64,000 bases of DNA from Epiperipatus broadwayi. Its lineage: Eukaryota > Onychophora > Udeonychophora > Euonychophora > Peripatidae. The stretch spans positions 12,006,579 to 12,070,578 of the forward strand of contig JAQFVV010000013.1 of NCBI GenBank assembly GCA_028023455.1, written 5' to 3'. This document shows positions 1 through 11,660 of this stretch, in pieces; within the stretch, counting starts at the first letter, position 1, and each line of letters begins with the position of its first letter. The notes beneath the pieces were generated by a model, which saw only the letters and a list, made by a program, of their open reading frames with translations, was not told where the DNA came from and made no database searches. The translations under genes were made by a program, and so were the position numbers.

Positions 1-365
1 ACAACGCAGGGTTAATATCATGCATGAATTCCTTAGTTCTGCTTAAACTATCTAAAATCATATTTTCTATTTTTATTTTTTGTCTTGATATTATTATACA
101 TGATTTCAGTGTTCTCATAATCTTTTAAGAGAAATACTATCATTAAACATTTTTATCATATTTCACTTTGTTAAGTCAAAATAAAACTTCAGTTTATTAT
201 TTCAAAAATATATGCATTATTAAAATATTACTAATTTTTATCTTTAAGTTAAGTAAATTAGAAGAAAAATTTTCTGGTAGTATTTTATCAATGATCAAAA
301 GATCTCACTCTTATGCAAATGATAGTCTGCTTCATCAACTATTGTAGGAGATCTTTATGTACAAT

Positions 366-495
366 ACCTTGCACGATTTAGTGCAGTGGTAAAGAGACTC
401 TAGAGTTCAAGGTCTGCAGCCTAAGACTCAATTCTTTCGCTTCTGATATTGAAACTTTATGTAAACTCCTGAGTAGCAAACTATTCAATTATTTA
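366..495 (+). repeat. SINE-like relic, family S1
   Basis: The segment resembles five other places in the window. Its order is: a 'GCAGTGGTA' start, a 'GAGTTCAAGGTCTGCA' B-box-like part, then an 'AACTCCTGAGTAGCAAACTATTCAAT' tail. The best-matching relatives are at 35336-35436 and 46396-46510. The tRNA-derived origin is inferred from the A/B-box-like spacing; the copy is too decayed for a confident assignment. Confidence 0.45.
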
Positions 496-1481
496 TTATA
501 TACAAATAAACCCAGAGAATTTATATCTAAAGAGAAGGAGGAATAAAATTTACAAAAAACACTTTCCTGCAGCCCTCCATAAAAAAACCGAAAATATTAT
601 ACAGGCTACACAACTGTTAGTTGATGAGAGTTTTATGGGCCCCCTTCCTCAACTTTTTTCAAGCCTTATACACATAAGAATCATAATATACAATATTTAT
701 TTACGTTTAATTATGAGTAATTAGAGAATAATTATAGACCAGTCCTTGAAGATACTCCTCAATTACATAGATATACATGTGTGTAAATATAGTGTATATG
801 TGGACTGACCAATGAAGAGGAAAGATCTCTCCAGCATTTTCTCTCCTAGATAAACAGCGAAAAAAAAAACATAACTTTCTGTTGGTAATACTTTTGGTTT
901 AGCATCTATTTACTAACAAAACAAACATCTATCTGAGTTGGCTATAGCTGATTAACTGAAAGAAAAAAATCATAACCTATTTGAAATCTAAAAAAATTTT
1001 CATGTTTTACCCTGTATGAATCTGAACCCAGCAGTTCATGTGCTGACTACTATACTAAGACTCTTCATAAATATGCACACATTGTAAAGATGAAGAAGTA
1101 TGAATAATGAAAAGTGATGAAGATGACAGGCACTCAGCTTTCCTAAAATAAACTATCTATACAAGTTTATAATCAAATAATGTTTCATTTTCATGTGAAA
1201 CAGTGACAAATTGATTTGAAATCAATAAAAAAGACTATACAATATATTAAGTTTAATAATAAAAATTTTATGTTTGAAAATAAATATCAAAAAAATAACT
1301 CAATACAGAGCAGTAAGGCAACAAATAGATATTAGAGCTTGCTAGCAGAATAAAATTATACTTTTAATTCCAGATAATAATAAAAATAGTGTTATAATTC
1401 CACTAAAATTAATGATTCTTAAAACTAAATAATACTAACATAAGAATAATGATAAATTTGGTTAATGTATTGGTATCTCCT

Positions 1482-1595
1482 ATTGAATGACTAGTTACAT
1501 AAGTCATAGGATGTTTGAGCACTGAAAGTAACAGATTGAACTGCAATCCAAGGATCTTTAGTTGTTGCATACATCATTCTCTTATCGCAGTACCC
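1482..1595 (-). repeat. SINE-like relic, family S1 (reverse)
   Basis: Read on the minus strand it contains 'GGATTGCAGTTCAATCTGTTAC' followed by 'CAGTGCTCAAAC'. These match the S1 copy at 35336-35436 ('GGATTGCAGTTCCAATTGTTAC' and 'CAGTGCTTC'). It is a decayed copy with no clear target duplication. Confidence 0.45.
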
Positions 1596-3319
1596 CATCC
1601 AGGACTAAAATAATTGAATATGTTGCTAAAAAGATCATCTGAAATCAAGCAATGGAAATGATAAATAAAATTGTGATCTGTGGCATATCAAGTGATATTC
1701 AAGCCAAAATTTTGGTATTTTTACATCTAAAGTCTGCCCTGCTACCACTAAACTAAACAACAGAATCTATTATCTAATTTGGTGCAATGACAGAGTGACA
1801 GAATCTCTCTGAATCACAATCTAAGTCTATCACTTTCAATGCTCAACATCACATAACTTCTTAAGCAACACACAAGTTGATTAGTATTTAGTAATTAAAA
1901 TAAATAACTTGTATCGTCCAGTTATATTTCATTCTATCATGTTTATTATATAATAATAAAATATAAAACTAAGTGATAAACTTCAATATATCTTTTTTCT
2001 AACATTAACATAATACTAATTTTAATAATTAATATCTGCTTGTGGATTAAATCTGAAAAGAAATAAAACTTTTTTTTTTTTAGATTCCAAACAGGAAGGA
2101 TTTCATTCTATTGCTATCCCAAAATAATTAGCCAGACAATTATTGATCAGAGACAGGGAACTCATTACTCTTGTAAAAGGTAGGTATAATAATAACCTAA
2201 CAATACCAAATCTGAAAAGTAATGTCTTCTCCTAGATAAGAAACACTGAAGAAGCATTTTTCTATTTTATAATTATCCTTTTCCATATCAGTTATTCATT
2301 CATTAATTTTATTTTATATGCATCTTACACATTTTATATTAAATATTCATTCAACATTCTATTTCATATTTGTATTTATTTTCTTATACAAGGCATCCAA
2401 TACCCTAAAATAAATGTGTGGCCATCATCTTTATTAATTCCCAAATAATAATAATACTCTCTTTACTCAATTTAAGAATTATGTTATTTCTTTAACAAAT
2501 GTTATCTATTAAAGAGAACATAAAATTTTCAGTAAGTCTATCAACAAAAAAGTGCAGATGCCAACAGTAATATATAGTTAGATATGTATGTAGGTGTTCT
2601 AAAGTAAATATTTTTTTAAAAAATCCTAATTGTTGTTGTTATAATTTCTGAAAGATTTTTAAAAGACTTTCAATTTAGAATATCATAGAAAGGAGGGTGT
2701 ATATAAGGATATTTTCTTACAAAGTTTCCAAATATGTTGGAAATTAATATTATAGGGCAAAATAGACTAAATTCAGGCCAACAATGCTGTCAAAGGACAT
2801 CATCATCTTCTAGACATAAGCTATTTCTTTTACTTTTTTTTTCATTTTATGATGAGATACTTAGGCATTGTTGGCTTTGAAAATGACACTATATATATGC
2901 AAGACTAGAATTAAGAATTCCTAATTTATTAAACCTAGCTACAAGCTTGTTTTCTCAATGATAAAAAACATTCCTTATTCACTTATATTTGAAAACAGAA
3001 AAAGGAAAAGAATATAATGAGAATTGCCATGCATGTAATTAAAAAAGGAAAAGGTTCTATCCAATTCAGTTACTGGCCCTAAACTGAATAATTTAATCTT
3101 CAAATGTCATCTCTTTCCAAAGGATATGATCCCACGACAATTGGGAATATTTTTCATTAACCATATACAATTAATACAACTACATATACATATATCATAC
3201 ATACACTACCACATCTATATTTATATAAACATTTAGACAGGGAACTGCAAATGAAAAAATCAGATATTTACATGTAAATGTCTAAATAATAAAGATGTAC
3301 TAGATGATTCGAAGAATGC

Positions 3320-4640
3320 ATATTAATATTAATATTTTAAAAAGGTGATAAAGAAGATATTAGAAATTTCAGACCTAGTCTTTTATCAGTTTTATACAAA
3401 ATTTTTACTAAGATAATTACAACTCGTCTACAGAAAACACTGGATTTCCACCAACCAAAAAAACAAGCTGGATTTAAAAGTGGTTTTAGTACAGTAGATC
3501 ATATCCAGGTATTGAGAGAAGTTATAGAAAGGACAAATGAATATGAGTTGCCATTATGCTTAGGATTTGTAGATTATGAAAAGGCATTTGATTCTATAAA
3601 CATTTCTTCAGTGATTAAAGCATTGGATCATCAAGGTGTAGATCCAGGATATTGTCATATTTTGAAGAATATTTATAAAAATGCAACAGCAACAATTAGA
3701 TTACATAATGATAGTAGGAAAATCAACATTGAAAAGGGTGTAAGACAGAGTGACTCCATATCTCCAAAACTTTTTACAGCAGTGCTGCAAGAAGTATTTT
3801 GGATTAAAATGGGAAGTTAAAGGAATGAAAGTAAATGGAGATTACTTACGTCATTTAGATTTTGCAGATGATGTAGTTGTTTTTGCAAATAATGCTTTAG
3901 AGCTACAGGAAATGTTGCAGGAGTTATCAGATGAAAGTAGGAAAGTAGGACTAAAGATAAATGTTAAAAAGACTAAAGTAATGATTAATAGATTTTCTCA
4001 AAATATGAAAATAAAGATTGATTATGATGAGTTAGAAGAAGTTAACAGTTACAAATATCTTGGTCAGATTATTAATACAGATGGAACATAATGGATGAAA
4101 TTAATCATAGAATTAAATTTGGTTGAGTGCTTTTGGTAGAAATAACTTGATACTAAAAGGAAATATGCCTATGTGTTTGAAAAGGAAGGTTTTTAATAAA
4201 TGTGTTTTGCCAGTTCTTGCTTATGGATCTGAGACTTGGACACTTAATAGAAGAGCAATACATAGACTTCAGACCACTCAAAGAAGTATGGAGAGATGCA
4301 TGTTGGGAGTAACAAAAGAGATCAAAAATCCAATGTATGGGTAAGAGAACAAACAGGTGTTATTGACCTCATTGAAAAAATTAAAAGACTGAAGTGGAGT
4401 TGGGCTGGACATATTGCTAGAAGAGATAATAATAGATGGACAATTGAAATTTTAAACTGGATTCCAAGAGATTGTAAAAGACCCAGAAAGAGACAACATG
4501 TGAGATGGATGGATGAAATAAGAAAGTGTTCAGGGGTGATGTGGAGAAGAGAAGCTAAAGATAGGAAAAGATGGATTGAACTTGGAGACTTTCATCCTGC
4601 AGTGGACTGATAATAGTTGATGATGATGATGATGAGAAAA
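3320..4640 (+). mobile_element. RTE-like LINE, copy A, 5'-truncated
   Basis: The element enters in the middle of the reverse transcriptase and runs to a TGATGATGATGATGA tail at about 4618-4635, a simple-repeat 3' end typical of RTE-type LINEs. The sequence aligns closely with copy B (50.57-51.85 kb), which includes the upstream endonuclease, so copy A is truncated at its 5' end, as incomplete target-primed reverse transcription would leave it. It lies on the plus strand, like all four RTE copies in the window. I could not fix a target duplication. Alternative LINE clades are possible; the assignment comes from protein motifs and tail type. Confidence 0.8.
3335..4609 (+). pseudogene. RTE-like reverse transcriptase, broken (copy A)
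   Basis: This is the reverse transcriptase and C-terminal region of a LINE that would copy its RNA into a nicked chromosomal target. Visible pieces in order: the finger/palm motif 'FVDYEKAFDSI' near 3567; 'GVRQSDSISP' near 3739, usually GxRQGDxxSP, with the G changed to S; the catalytic box 'FADDVVVFA' near 3860; the thumb; then the family C-terminal block 'WAGHIARRDNNRW' near 4400. Two bases present in copy B ('GT' in TATTTTGTGGATT) are missing at about 3800, shifting the frame before the FADD box. Further breaks lie near 4091 (TAA) and 4123. The upstream endonuclease is absent. It cannot be functional as it stands. Confidence 0.82.
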
Positions 4641-5670
4641 CATGATATATAACAATTAACATTTGATCGATATCGGTAGTAATTTACTATTGTATTTCAC
4701 ACTTTAACATAATTAATTCTAATTAATCAAAACTTAGCTATATCACAAACATAAATGAACTCTTTACAAATGTCATTAATTTAAATATATTTCTTTTATT
4801 TATATATAGATTAAGTCCCTAATATTTATTTTCATTCATTAATAATTTTTAAATCCTTTAACTCAATAATATATTAAATTTATATTAAGTTACTTCACTT
4901 ATTTTTTAAATCAATTTTTATTGATGTAAACGAAGAAAATCTTGCTTTATCTTTAATCTACAAATAAAACTATTCTCACAATATCAATCCCCCAAAGTCT
5001 TGAAAGCTAATTGATTACAATCATAAGTAAACCTAAAACAAAAAATATATATCTACCCTCTAGAAAATGCTAGATTTATTATATAAGACAGAAGACAAAA
5101 ATTAACTCGAAGACAAAGATATTTATTGACGCAATGTTAGTTACACAAAAATTACATAATAGAGTATTTAACTCTTTCAGAGTTCACTTGGCAACAAGAA
5201 AGTTTAAAAAATGGTTAACTGGTTTCAAGTAAAGTATAATATTTCAGATGAGTAAAATAATAATAATAGAGCTTTTAAGATATTATGTTTTAGTAAATGA
5301 ATACACTCTGCTTGTATCTGAAGTGCTTCCGGTATCTTTCAACTAAAACAAAAAAAATCAATTCAGAAAGCAATGATGCGAAAAAATTATCATTGCTTAG
5401 TATTTTATTCATAATTGAGAAACTAAAATATTTTCATTATGTAATTATAATAAAAAATAGAAACATTTTGAAATTCCAAATAATAAAATTAAATCAAATT
5501 TTCAGGATAAATACAAACTCATGTGTGCACTAATGTATATAAATATATATGCAAGGTGTGAATTCATTAATACTATCATTATCCATCGATTAATTCAATC
5601 CTTAAATCTCACTCATTCCCTGGTTTAACCAAACTCTTTTGCCGTAACTTCACCAAAGATTAATTACATT
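4641..5670. other. AT-rich stretch, nothing recognised
   Basis: This spacer lies between LINE copies A and C. A 78-codon open frame at 5297-5533 has no recognisable motif and a composition like the surrounding AT-rich DNA, so I do not call it a gene. Confidence 0.5.
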
Positions 5671-5689
5671 AACCTCTAATGCGATGCGA

Positions 5690-7194
5690 TGCGCAATAAC
5701 TTCTTATTCGGGTCAGGAATTTCTCAGCTACTATACTCTGAAAAATCCGTTAGCCACTTTATCTTCCCTTTCCATTCCACAACCGAAGTTTTTCCATAGT
5801 CTTTTCTATCCTGCTCTATCCCATTTCCACAACATAATCTTTGTCAACTCCATGGCCTTTATATCTAAATACCCTTAATCTTTTCAGAAATCCAGCATAA
5901 AAACCAAGAATTCACTTCCTGTAAAATCATTTTGTTTATATTTATTCTTCCACAACTTCATTATTTGTAACCTTTCTGCTTGCAGGCATTTACATTCAAT
6001 TAACAGATGCCTAAAATTTTCTATGCCTTCCTTACACAACTTGGAGAATAAATCACCCACATTTTTCCATTTATATGTATATTCCCTTGTTGCTTAAGAT
6101 CCTGCTTAAGCCTTAAACAGTAAACTACTTTCCTTGCATTCTGTTTACTTTTATATATATTTAAACTCTTTTTACTCTCAATACTAGTTCTCCATCTCTC
6201 CAGCTCCTATTCTTTATTAATGCATCTACTCTTCTATCCTATTCCTTGCTAGTATAACACTCAACAATTCTAACACAATCATTCCATCTTTTGTATAAGT
6301 ATACTGACATAAATTATTTATCCAAATCTTCTGCATACCTACTACCTTTCTCACCCATCTTGTTGCCTGTCCTTAACTCATAACCCAATTAAATACTATT
6401 TTGGCTATTCTCTTATTATCCATAAATTGCAATCTACAGAACATTTTCATTTTGCTTTTTGTATCTCTCATGTAAAAACTTAACCATCCTATTTCTCCTT
6501 GAATTGCCTCCTTTCATGGTCACACAACTGCATCTAATGCATGTCTTCCTATCTCTTTTTGTACTTTTTCTAAGTAATCTAACACCCCTTTACTAATACA
6601 TAATGCATCACTACCCTATGTTAATTCGATTACTGCCACTTCCTTCCATACAATTCTAACTACATCATATTATTTTATATGAAAACTATTAATTTCTTTA
6701 TCAGACCATTTCTTTTCTTTGCTTCATTTATCAATTTTTTCTCCCAGTCATCCAAGTAACACCACACTTAACTTTATATCCTCCAATAAAAATTATTTGT
6801 CTTCTCTTTCCCCAGTATTACTCATCATTAATTTTTATTTTTCTTCACCAAATTTAATCCCCAATCTCTTTATGCAACCTTGCACATGTCCTCAGCATAA
6901 CTTCCATATCTTCCCTTCTTTCTGTGCACAAGAAGACATCATCTGCAAAAAAAGACCCTATAATGTATATACTTTCTTGCCACCTATTAACGGTATTCTA
7001 TCCCTCTTCCTATTGCTCTCCATTTCTCTCAAATAGACAACAAAATAGGTGACATACGGCATCCTTACCTTAGACCAACCCCATTTTTAATTTTAACTGA
7101 TTCTATATCCCCTAAATGATAGTATAGTAATTATTTTCATACAATCTCTTAATAAAATCCACTAAAATTCCATCCATTCCCAAATTTACTAAAC
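5690..7194 (-). pseudogene. 3' half of LINE copy C coding region, broken
   Basis: This is the part of copy C beyond the insertion (thumb and C-terminal region). It aligns with copy D's frame at 59613-60107 and with D's 3' region. It has no long open frame: the plus-strand frames seen here (5684-5878, 6719-7036) are shadows rich in Ser/Phe/Leu from the complementary strand. The block homologous to D's 51-bp in-frame duplication is present only once here (about 6500-6550). Confidence 0.6.
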
Positions 7195-7207
7195 TTACCC
7201 ATAATCT
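7195..7207. repeat. Target site duplication, left (13 bp)
   Basis: TTACCCATAATCT is repeated exactly at 8017-8029. The uninterrupted homologue in LINE copy D has the sequence once, in 'CTTACCCATAATCTATTTC' near 60533, so this is a true target duplication made by the insertion of 7208-8016. Confidence 0.93.
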
Positions 7208-7982
7208 GTATTTTTATATTGGACTATTTCCATCATCTAATATGTGTGTTGAATGTCTTTAGAAAAGTTTTAATTTTTAGTTAAATATTCCAAATGCATT
7301 CAACTGTTAGTAATATCACAGCAAACAGATTAGTATATGCACCAACTGTTAGTAATATCACAGCAAACAAATGTTAATAATATCACAGCAAACAGGTTAG
7401 TATATGCACTAACTGTTAGTAATATCACAGCAAACAGGTTAGTATACGCACAACGTTTCGAGAGGTATTTTTCTCCCCTCTTCTTCAGGTGTTGCTGGCC
7501 TGACCAGTGACAGTACTAGCATGGGATTCGAACCTGGGTCCTTAGATTCTTGATTATTGAAATTTAAGGTAACGCTCTAACCAACTGAGCCATCCTGCCA
7601 AAGGCAACAGTATGTAGTAATTTCATATACTTATCAAGAATCTAAGGACCCAGGTTTGAATCCCATGCTAGTACTGTCACTGGTCAGGCCAGCAACACCT
7701 GAAGAAGAGGGGAGAAAAATACCTCTCAAAACGTTGTGCGTATACTAACCTGTTTGCTGTGATATTACTAACAGTTAGTGCATATACTAACCTGTTTGCT
7801 GTGATATTATTAACATTTGTTTGCTGTGATATTACTAACAGTTGGTGCATATACTAACCTGTTTGCTGTGATATTACTAACAGTTGAATGCATTTGGAAT
7901 ATTTAACTAAAAATTAAAACTTTTCTAAAGACATTCAACACACATATTAGATGATGAAAATAGTCCAATATAAAAATACAGC
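7206..7982. mobile_element. SINE palindrome (foldback 1)
   Basis: Two inverted arms (7206-7554 and 7633-7982, about 350 bp each) are joined by a 78-nt loop. By eye the arms differ at only four positions, all transitions, two of them at CpG sites. Each arm is a copy of one tRNA-derived SINE: a B box, a 'CTGAAGAAGAGGGGAG' block with 'CTCGAAACGTTG', a tandem 42-bp section, then a family tail. The left (minus) copy retains the whole tRNA-like head in the loop; the right copy begins inside it. A 34-bp non-palindromic extension of the tail (7983-8016) completes the insertion. Flanking 13-bp duplications show it arrived as one piece or formed in place after one insertion. Confidence 0.92.
7525..7600 (-). 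repeat. tRNA-like head of SINE (not a tRNA gene)
   Basis: On the minus strand the segment reads like the 5' part of a tRNA with a good RNA polymerase III A box ('TGGCTCAGTTGG', 7580-7591) and B box ('GGTTCGAATCC', near 7527-7537). No clean anticodon stem can be formed from the middle part, so it is the promoter head of a SINE and not a working tRNA gene. Confidence 0.75.
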
Positions 7983-8016
7983 TAGAACACCATCATCACA
8001 AACCTTCAGAAAAACA

Positions 8017-8029
8017 TTACCCATAATCT
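8017..8029. repeat. Target site duplication, right (13 bp)
   Basis: Exact second copy of TTACCCATAATCT (see 7195-7207). LINE copy C resumes immediately here. Confidence 0.93.
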
Positions 8030-9912
8030 ATTTCTATTTATTCTATCATATGCCTTCTCTATATCTATAAAACTCATATATAACTGTCTAACTATATTTC
8101 TCCTCATATCTGTAAATTGTGTAACTACAAATGAACTGTCTACTATATGCCTATCCGATTAAAAACCTCCCACTATATTTATTTTCTTCCATCCATTTTG
8201 CGACCCTTCCAACCACCATATATGTGACAACTTTATATAACACTGATGTTACCACTATAGGGCTATAATTGCTCAACTTTCTATGATCCTTACCCTTTCA
8301 TTTAAATAGTAGCTTATTCTTGTATTACTCCAACTATCCTGAAAATCTCATTTTCGTGCTATATTATTAAAACCTGATAATAGGATTAATTTTGTCATAT
8401 GTCTTAAATTCATTACAATCTTTGCTAATAAACCTCTTGCCTTTCAACTTTTGTATTTCTTCCCTGCCTCATTCAGTTCATTTTCTATAAACCTAATATT
8501 TCCATTACTATATGTTTTTATGTTTGTTATCAATCTGTTCTTCACATCTTTTCTATATCCATTGCATAATTGCTTAAGATTGTCTCTAATTCTTGTCTAA
8601 AGCTACACTCTATTCCCTCATTATCTAGTAACACTATTTCTCTCTCCCCTACATTCCTTCTTTTAATGCATGTCCAAAATTTTTAACTCCTATCTCTTCC
8701 ACTTTTATTAATATCCTCCATCAATTTACTATTTAATTTCATTCTCTCTATATAATTATCTATTTTAGACAACTTTTTTAAAATACTTTTCCCATTTAAC
8801 ATTAATATCTTTCTCACTTTCTTTGTTCTTAATAGTACACTTATGTTCTCTGCATGCTTTTTTTCTCTCTTTTATACTTTTACTAACTCTCATTTTTCTA
8901 TTACTTTTTATTCTTCTAAATATTCTCACCTAAAACCCTATTTGTCACTTTTTCTACTTCACCACACCAGTCCTTATATTTATCCCCAATCCTTATATTC
9001 ATCCCTAACCAACACTTTCATGATTGCTTGGAACTTTTATTATATAGTCTTGTAACTTATTCTTATCATTCATTTTCCATCCACATCTTTCATTATCCTT
9101 TTTACTTTTATTACTATTTTCCATCATATTACTAACCATTTCTATTATAAAAGAAATTATGATCACTATTACATACTCTCTCTTCACTATCAAACACTTT
9201 AATTTTCCATACTTTATTCATTCCCTCTTTCTCTCCTAATACATAATCTATCATGTGAAATATATTATTTCTAGACTATGTGTATTGTCCCTCATAAGTA
9301 TTTAATAAATTTCCAATATTCAAATTCACTCTCTGACAAATATTCTTCAAAAGCTGTCCATTCTTGTTATCTACATCATCAATTTTTTCAATATGCCCAT
9401 TCATATCCCTTATAACCATTATTCTCTTCCCCCCCTTTTTTTTGAAACTGTATATTCTTAACTAGGTATTCATATATACTACTGTTCCACTCTGTTATCA
9501 TTTGACTATCCCTGATGGCTATATATACTATAGCTACCATCCATTCTTGTCTTCCTAACCTTATCTCAAACCACAAACACATGTTCTTGACATTTAACAA
9601 TATTTAAATATTTTTTTGACAAAACTCCTGTACCACCACCCCTTTTTTTCTTTTTCTTTTCTATTTATATCCTGCCATACCAAGTCTTTCAGTAAAGGTT
9701 CTTCTTCTCTTAGATGTTTCCACTTCTTCTAGTAACTCAAGCTCTTCATTTTTAACTGTTTTGTTTAATTCCAGATACTTCTCTGATCTAGTACCACCTT
9801 GCATATTCAAATATCCAATTTTAACAATTTCTTCTTTCCTAATTACCTTGTTATAAATTATTTTGACTCTTTCTTCTTCATTACATTTATAAATAACTTG
9901 CTTAATATTCAT
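8030..9912 (-). pseudogene. APE endonuclease and 5' RT part of LINE copy C, broken
   Basis: The minus-strand coding relic starts at about 9912 with an APE-type endonuclease N-terminus containing 'IGYLNMQGG' (near 9820), where an N in this position is a usual active-site residue. A second endonuclease block at 9388-9600 reads 'WFEIRLGRQEWMVAIVYI'. The rest, down to the insertion at 8016, is in short fragments separated by stops and shifts. In an intact element this enzyme nicks the target DNA to prime reverse transcription. Nothing suggests current coding capacity. Confidence 0.6.
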
Positions 9913-9915
9913 TTT

Positions 9916-10904
9916 ACAGACCTATTCCCTCTCCACATCTACATTTATATGTTTACAACATGCTGTAACGCCATTATGACTGCCAGCAAATATTACAAAC
10001 ACCACCACCTTTATTACTACTATTACAATATTAATATTTTTTTCATACAAAAGATTAAAGTAACCAAACAAGTGGATGCAGTGCTGTACAAAACAGTTCC
10101 CAGCATCTGAATGAAAACTAATTAGCCAAATTCTCATCTAGAATATGGTTAGCATTACTTTCTAACTAATCTGTCTTGACTCAAATGGATAAAACTGTGA
10201 GTTAAAGAATTGTGTCTATGTTCTTTTTAAAAATTAATACAAGTTATTTATCCAAAAGTTTTTAATACATAAGATTTCGGATCTAACTATAAAGATATAA
10301 AACTAACCTAGATATTAGATATTTCAATTATTACCTTATGGAAGATATCTTAATTCCTAACAGAAATGTGAAATATACTGCACAAATAACATGTAACTTT
10401 ATTAACATAATCTATTTTTATAGCAATAATATTTATCTTAATTTAGTATTCATTACTCAATGCTTATAGACACTATGGATGAAGACAGATATTATAAATC
10501 ACTGTTAGGTGTAACTGCAAAACTACAAACAAGTTAAAAATCTGTAATTCTTTCAAAAAAGTCATAAAACCATAAAATAATTTTATTAGTATACCAGAAA
10601 AAGGCCTTGCATGATTTGCCTAGGTCATTTTAAACATCAGCATTGCTAGCAATAATCTAATTTATCACTCTACTCTGGAGTTATCTATGTAAGTATGATG
10701 TCAGATGACAAGATTGTGATTCAAAAACATCATTTAAATAACTGAATAAATAGCAATAATTGACTGTGAGTTGTACGTCATGCTTGTTTTCTAAAAAAAG
10801 TTTGTTTTCTAAAAAAGTTTATTTTCAACTAAACTGAATTTATTTATTATTGACCATGATTCCCATAATAATATTCTTATTTCATGATAATATGCATTAT
10901 TTCC
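9916..10904. other. AT-rich stretch, possible LINE 5' leader
   Basis: The first 150 bases may be the untranslated leader of LINE copy C, but there is no second copy to compare because copy D is truncated. The remainder shows no recognisable gene or repeat. Short open frames on both strands overlap each other and have no motifs. Confidence 0.4.
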
Positions 10905-11346
10905 AATAGTATATGTTTTATTGTAAGTACACTTCTTAAATATGGATCTGGTAATTGGATGTTCAACAAAGAATAATATAAAAATTTCAAACCACACAAC
11001 AAAGTATAGAAAAATGTATGTTGAATGTAACAAGAAAAGATTAAAACAAAATACATACATAAGAGAACAAATAGGTAATATTTAACATTAATGAAACAAT
11101 TAAAAGGATGAAATGCAGCCTGTTTAGACATATGGTTAGAAGAGATGACTATAGAATTCAGTTAAATCTAAAATGGAATGCCAAAAATTATAAAAGACCT
11201 AGAATAAAATAACAAAAGAAAAAAATGAATAAAATAAGCATATTTATTGCAATGATACAGATTTTAAGAAACTACAAATCAAAGACATTGGATTAAACTT
11301 GGAGAGATCTTCAATTTTCAATTAATTTTCTAAACTTAAGATGATA
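10905..11346 (+). pseudogene. RTE-like LINE relic (C-terminal fragment)
   Basis: This old fragment aligns with the 3' part of RTE copies A and B. For instance 'ATATGGATCTGGTAATTGGA' here matches 'TTATGGATCTGAGACTTGGA' in A, and 'ATGGTTAGAAGAGATGACTA' matches 'ATTGCTAGAAGAGATAATAA' (the 'IARRDN' block). It ends near a short GATGAT remnant at 11340. Many stops are present. It is clearly more diverged than A and B and probably dates from an earlier burst. Confidence 0.75.
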
Positions 11347-11529
11347 GTATTTGAATGCAAAATTAAAATTAATTTACTGGAATATTTTTAATAGCACATC
11401 ATCAATCACCCTAAATAACAATATATTTACAATGTAAACTTCATACATTGTTTAGTACTGGTTCTGTAAGATGTAATGCAAAGAAAATTGTTAAAAAAAT
11501 TATGTAATATTTAGTTTACTAATGCTTAA

Positions 11530-11652
11530 AAGCAGATTGTAGTCTTGCATTGGTGATCGAGAGGTCAGCGTGACTGCTTGCACTTGCAGGCAGTTGCCCG
11601 GGTTGCAGGTTCGCGTCCCGGCCGATGCTATGACACTTAAAAAAAAAAAAAT
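11530..11652 (+). mobile_element. tRNA-derived SINE with poly(A) tail
   Basis: A GC-rich island in AT-rich DNA reads 'GGTGATCGAGAGGTCAGCG' (A-box region), an arm 'CTGCTTGCACTTGCAGGCAG', then 'GGTTGCAGGTTCGCGTCCCGG' (B box GGTTCGCGTCC), a short unique part and a run of 13 A at 11639-11651. A candidate 8-bp target duplication, CAGATTGT, lies just before (11525-11532) and after (11653-11660). It looks like a young, short SINE or retroposed tRNA of Leu/Ser-like layout. It is not called a tRNA gene because the acceptor stem does not pair. Confidence 0.72.
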
Positions 11653-11660
11653 CAGATTGT

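Larger units (their letters stand above)
1..3319. other. AT-rich intergenic stretch with SINE relics
   Basis: No coding region is visible here. The stretch holds two relics of a dispersed SINE-like family (listed separately), poly-A and poly-T runs, and a weak inverted pair around 2773-2873 (an 11-nt match). Apart from those I see nothing recognisable. Confidence 0.6.
5679..9915 (-). mobile_element. Decayed non-LTR retrotransposon, copy C (interrupted)
   Basis: A minus-strand LINE runs from a short 3' tail of GCATC-like repeats (about 5679-5693) to an endonuclease start near 9880. It aligns along its 3' half with copy D at 58.9-61.3 kb, for example the shared 'CATCCCATTTCCACAACATAAT' type blocks. 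A foreign 809-bp insertion (7208-8016) splits it, and copy D shows the empty site at about 60535. The protein is broken by many stops, with only short frames left. Clade is uncertain: it has an APE-type endonuclease and a reverse transcriptase with 'GKASGLDGW', so it is a general non-LTR element and not R2-like. Confidence 0.75.

Noticed and set aside
2770-2875. Inverted GCCAACAATGC / GCATTGTTGGC pair
   Set aside because: Only 11 matching bases separated by about 90; plausible by chance in a window of this size.
7525-7600. Possible tRNA gene
   Set aside because: The A and B boxes are good but no proper anticodon stem or acceptor pairing is present, and the segment is the head of a duplicated SINE.
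7300-7900. CRISPR-like array of repeated 'GTTAGTAATATCACAGCAAAC' units
   Set aside because: The units are few, of irregular spacing, inverted in the second half and part of a SINE in an animal genome; there are no spacers or cas genes.
5684-9055. Plus-strand frames of 60-105 codons rich in Ser, Leu and Phe
   Set aside because: They are the complement of the minus-strand LINE copy C and carry no motif of their own.
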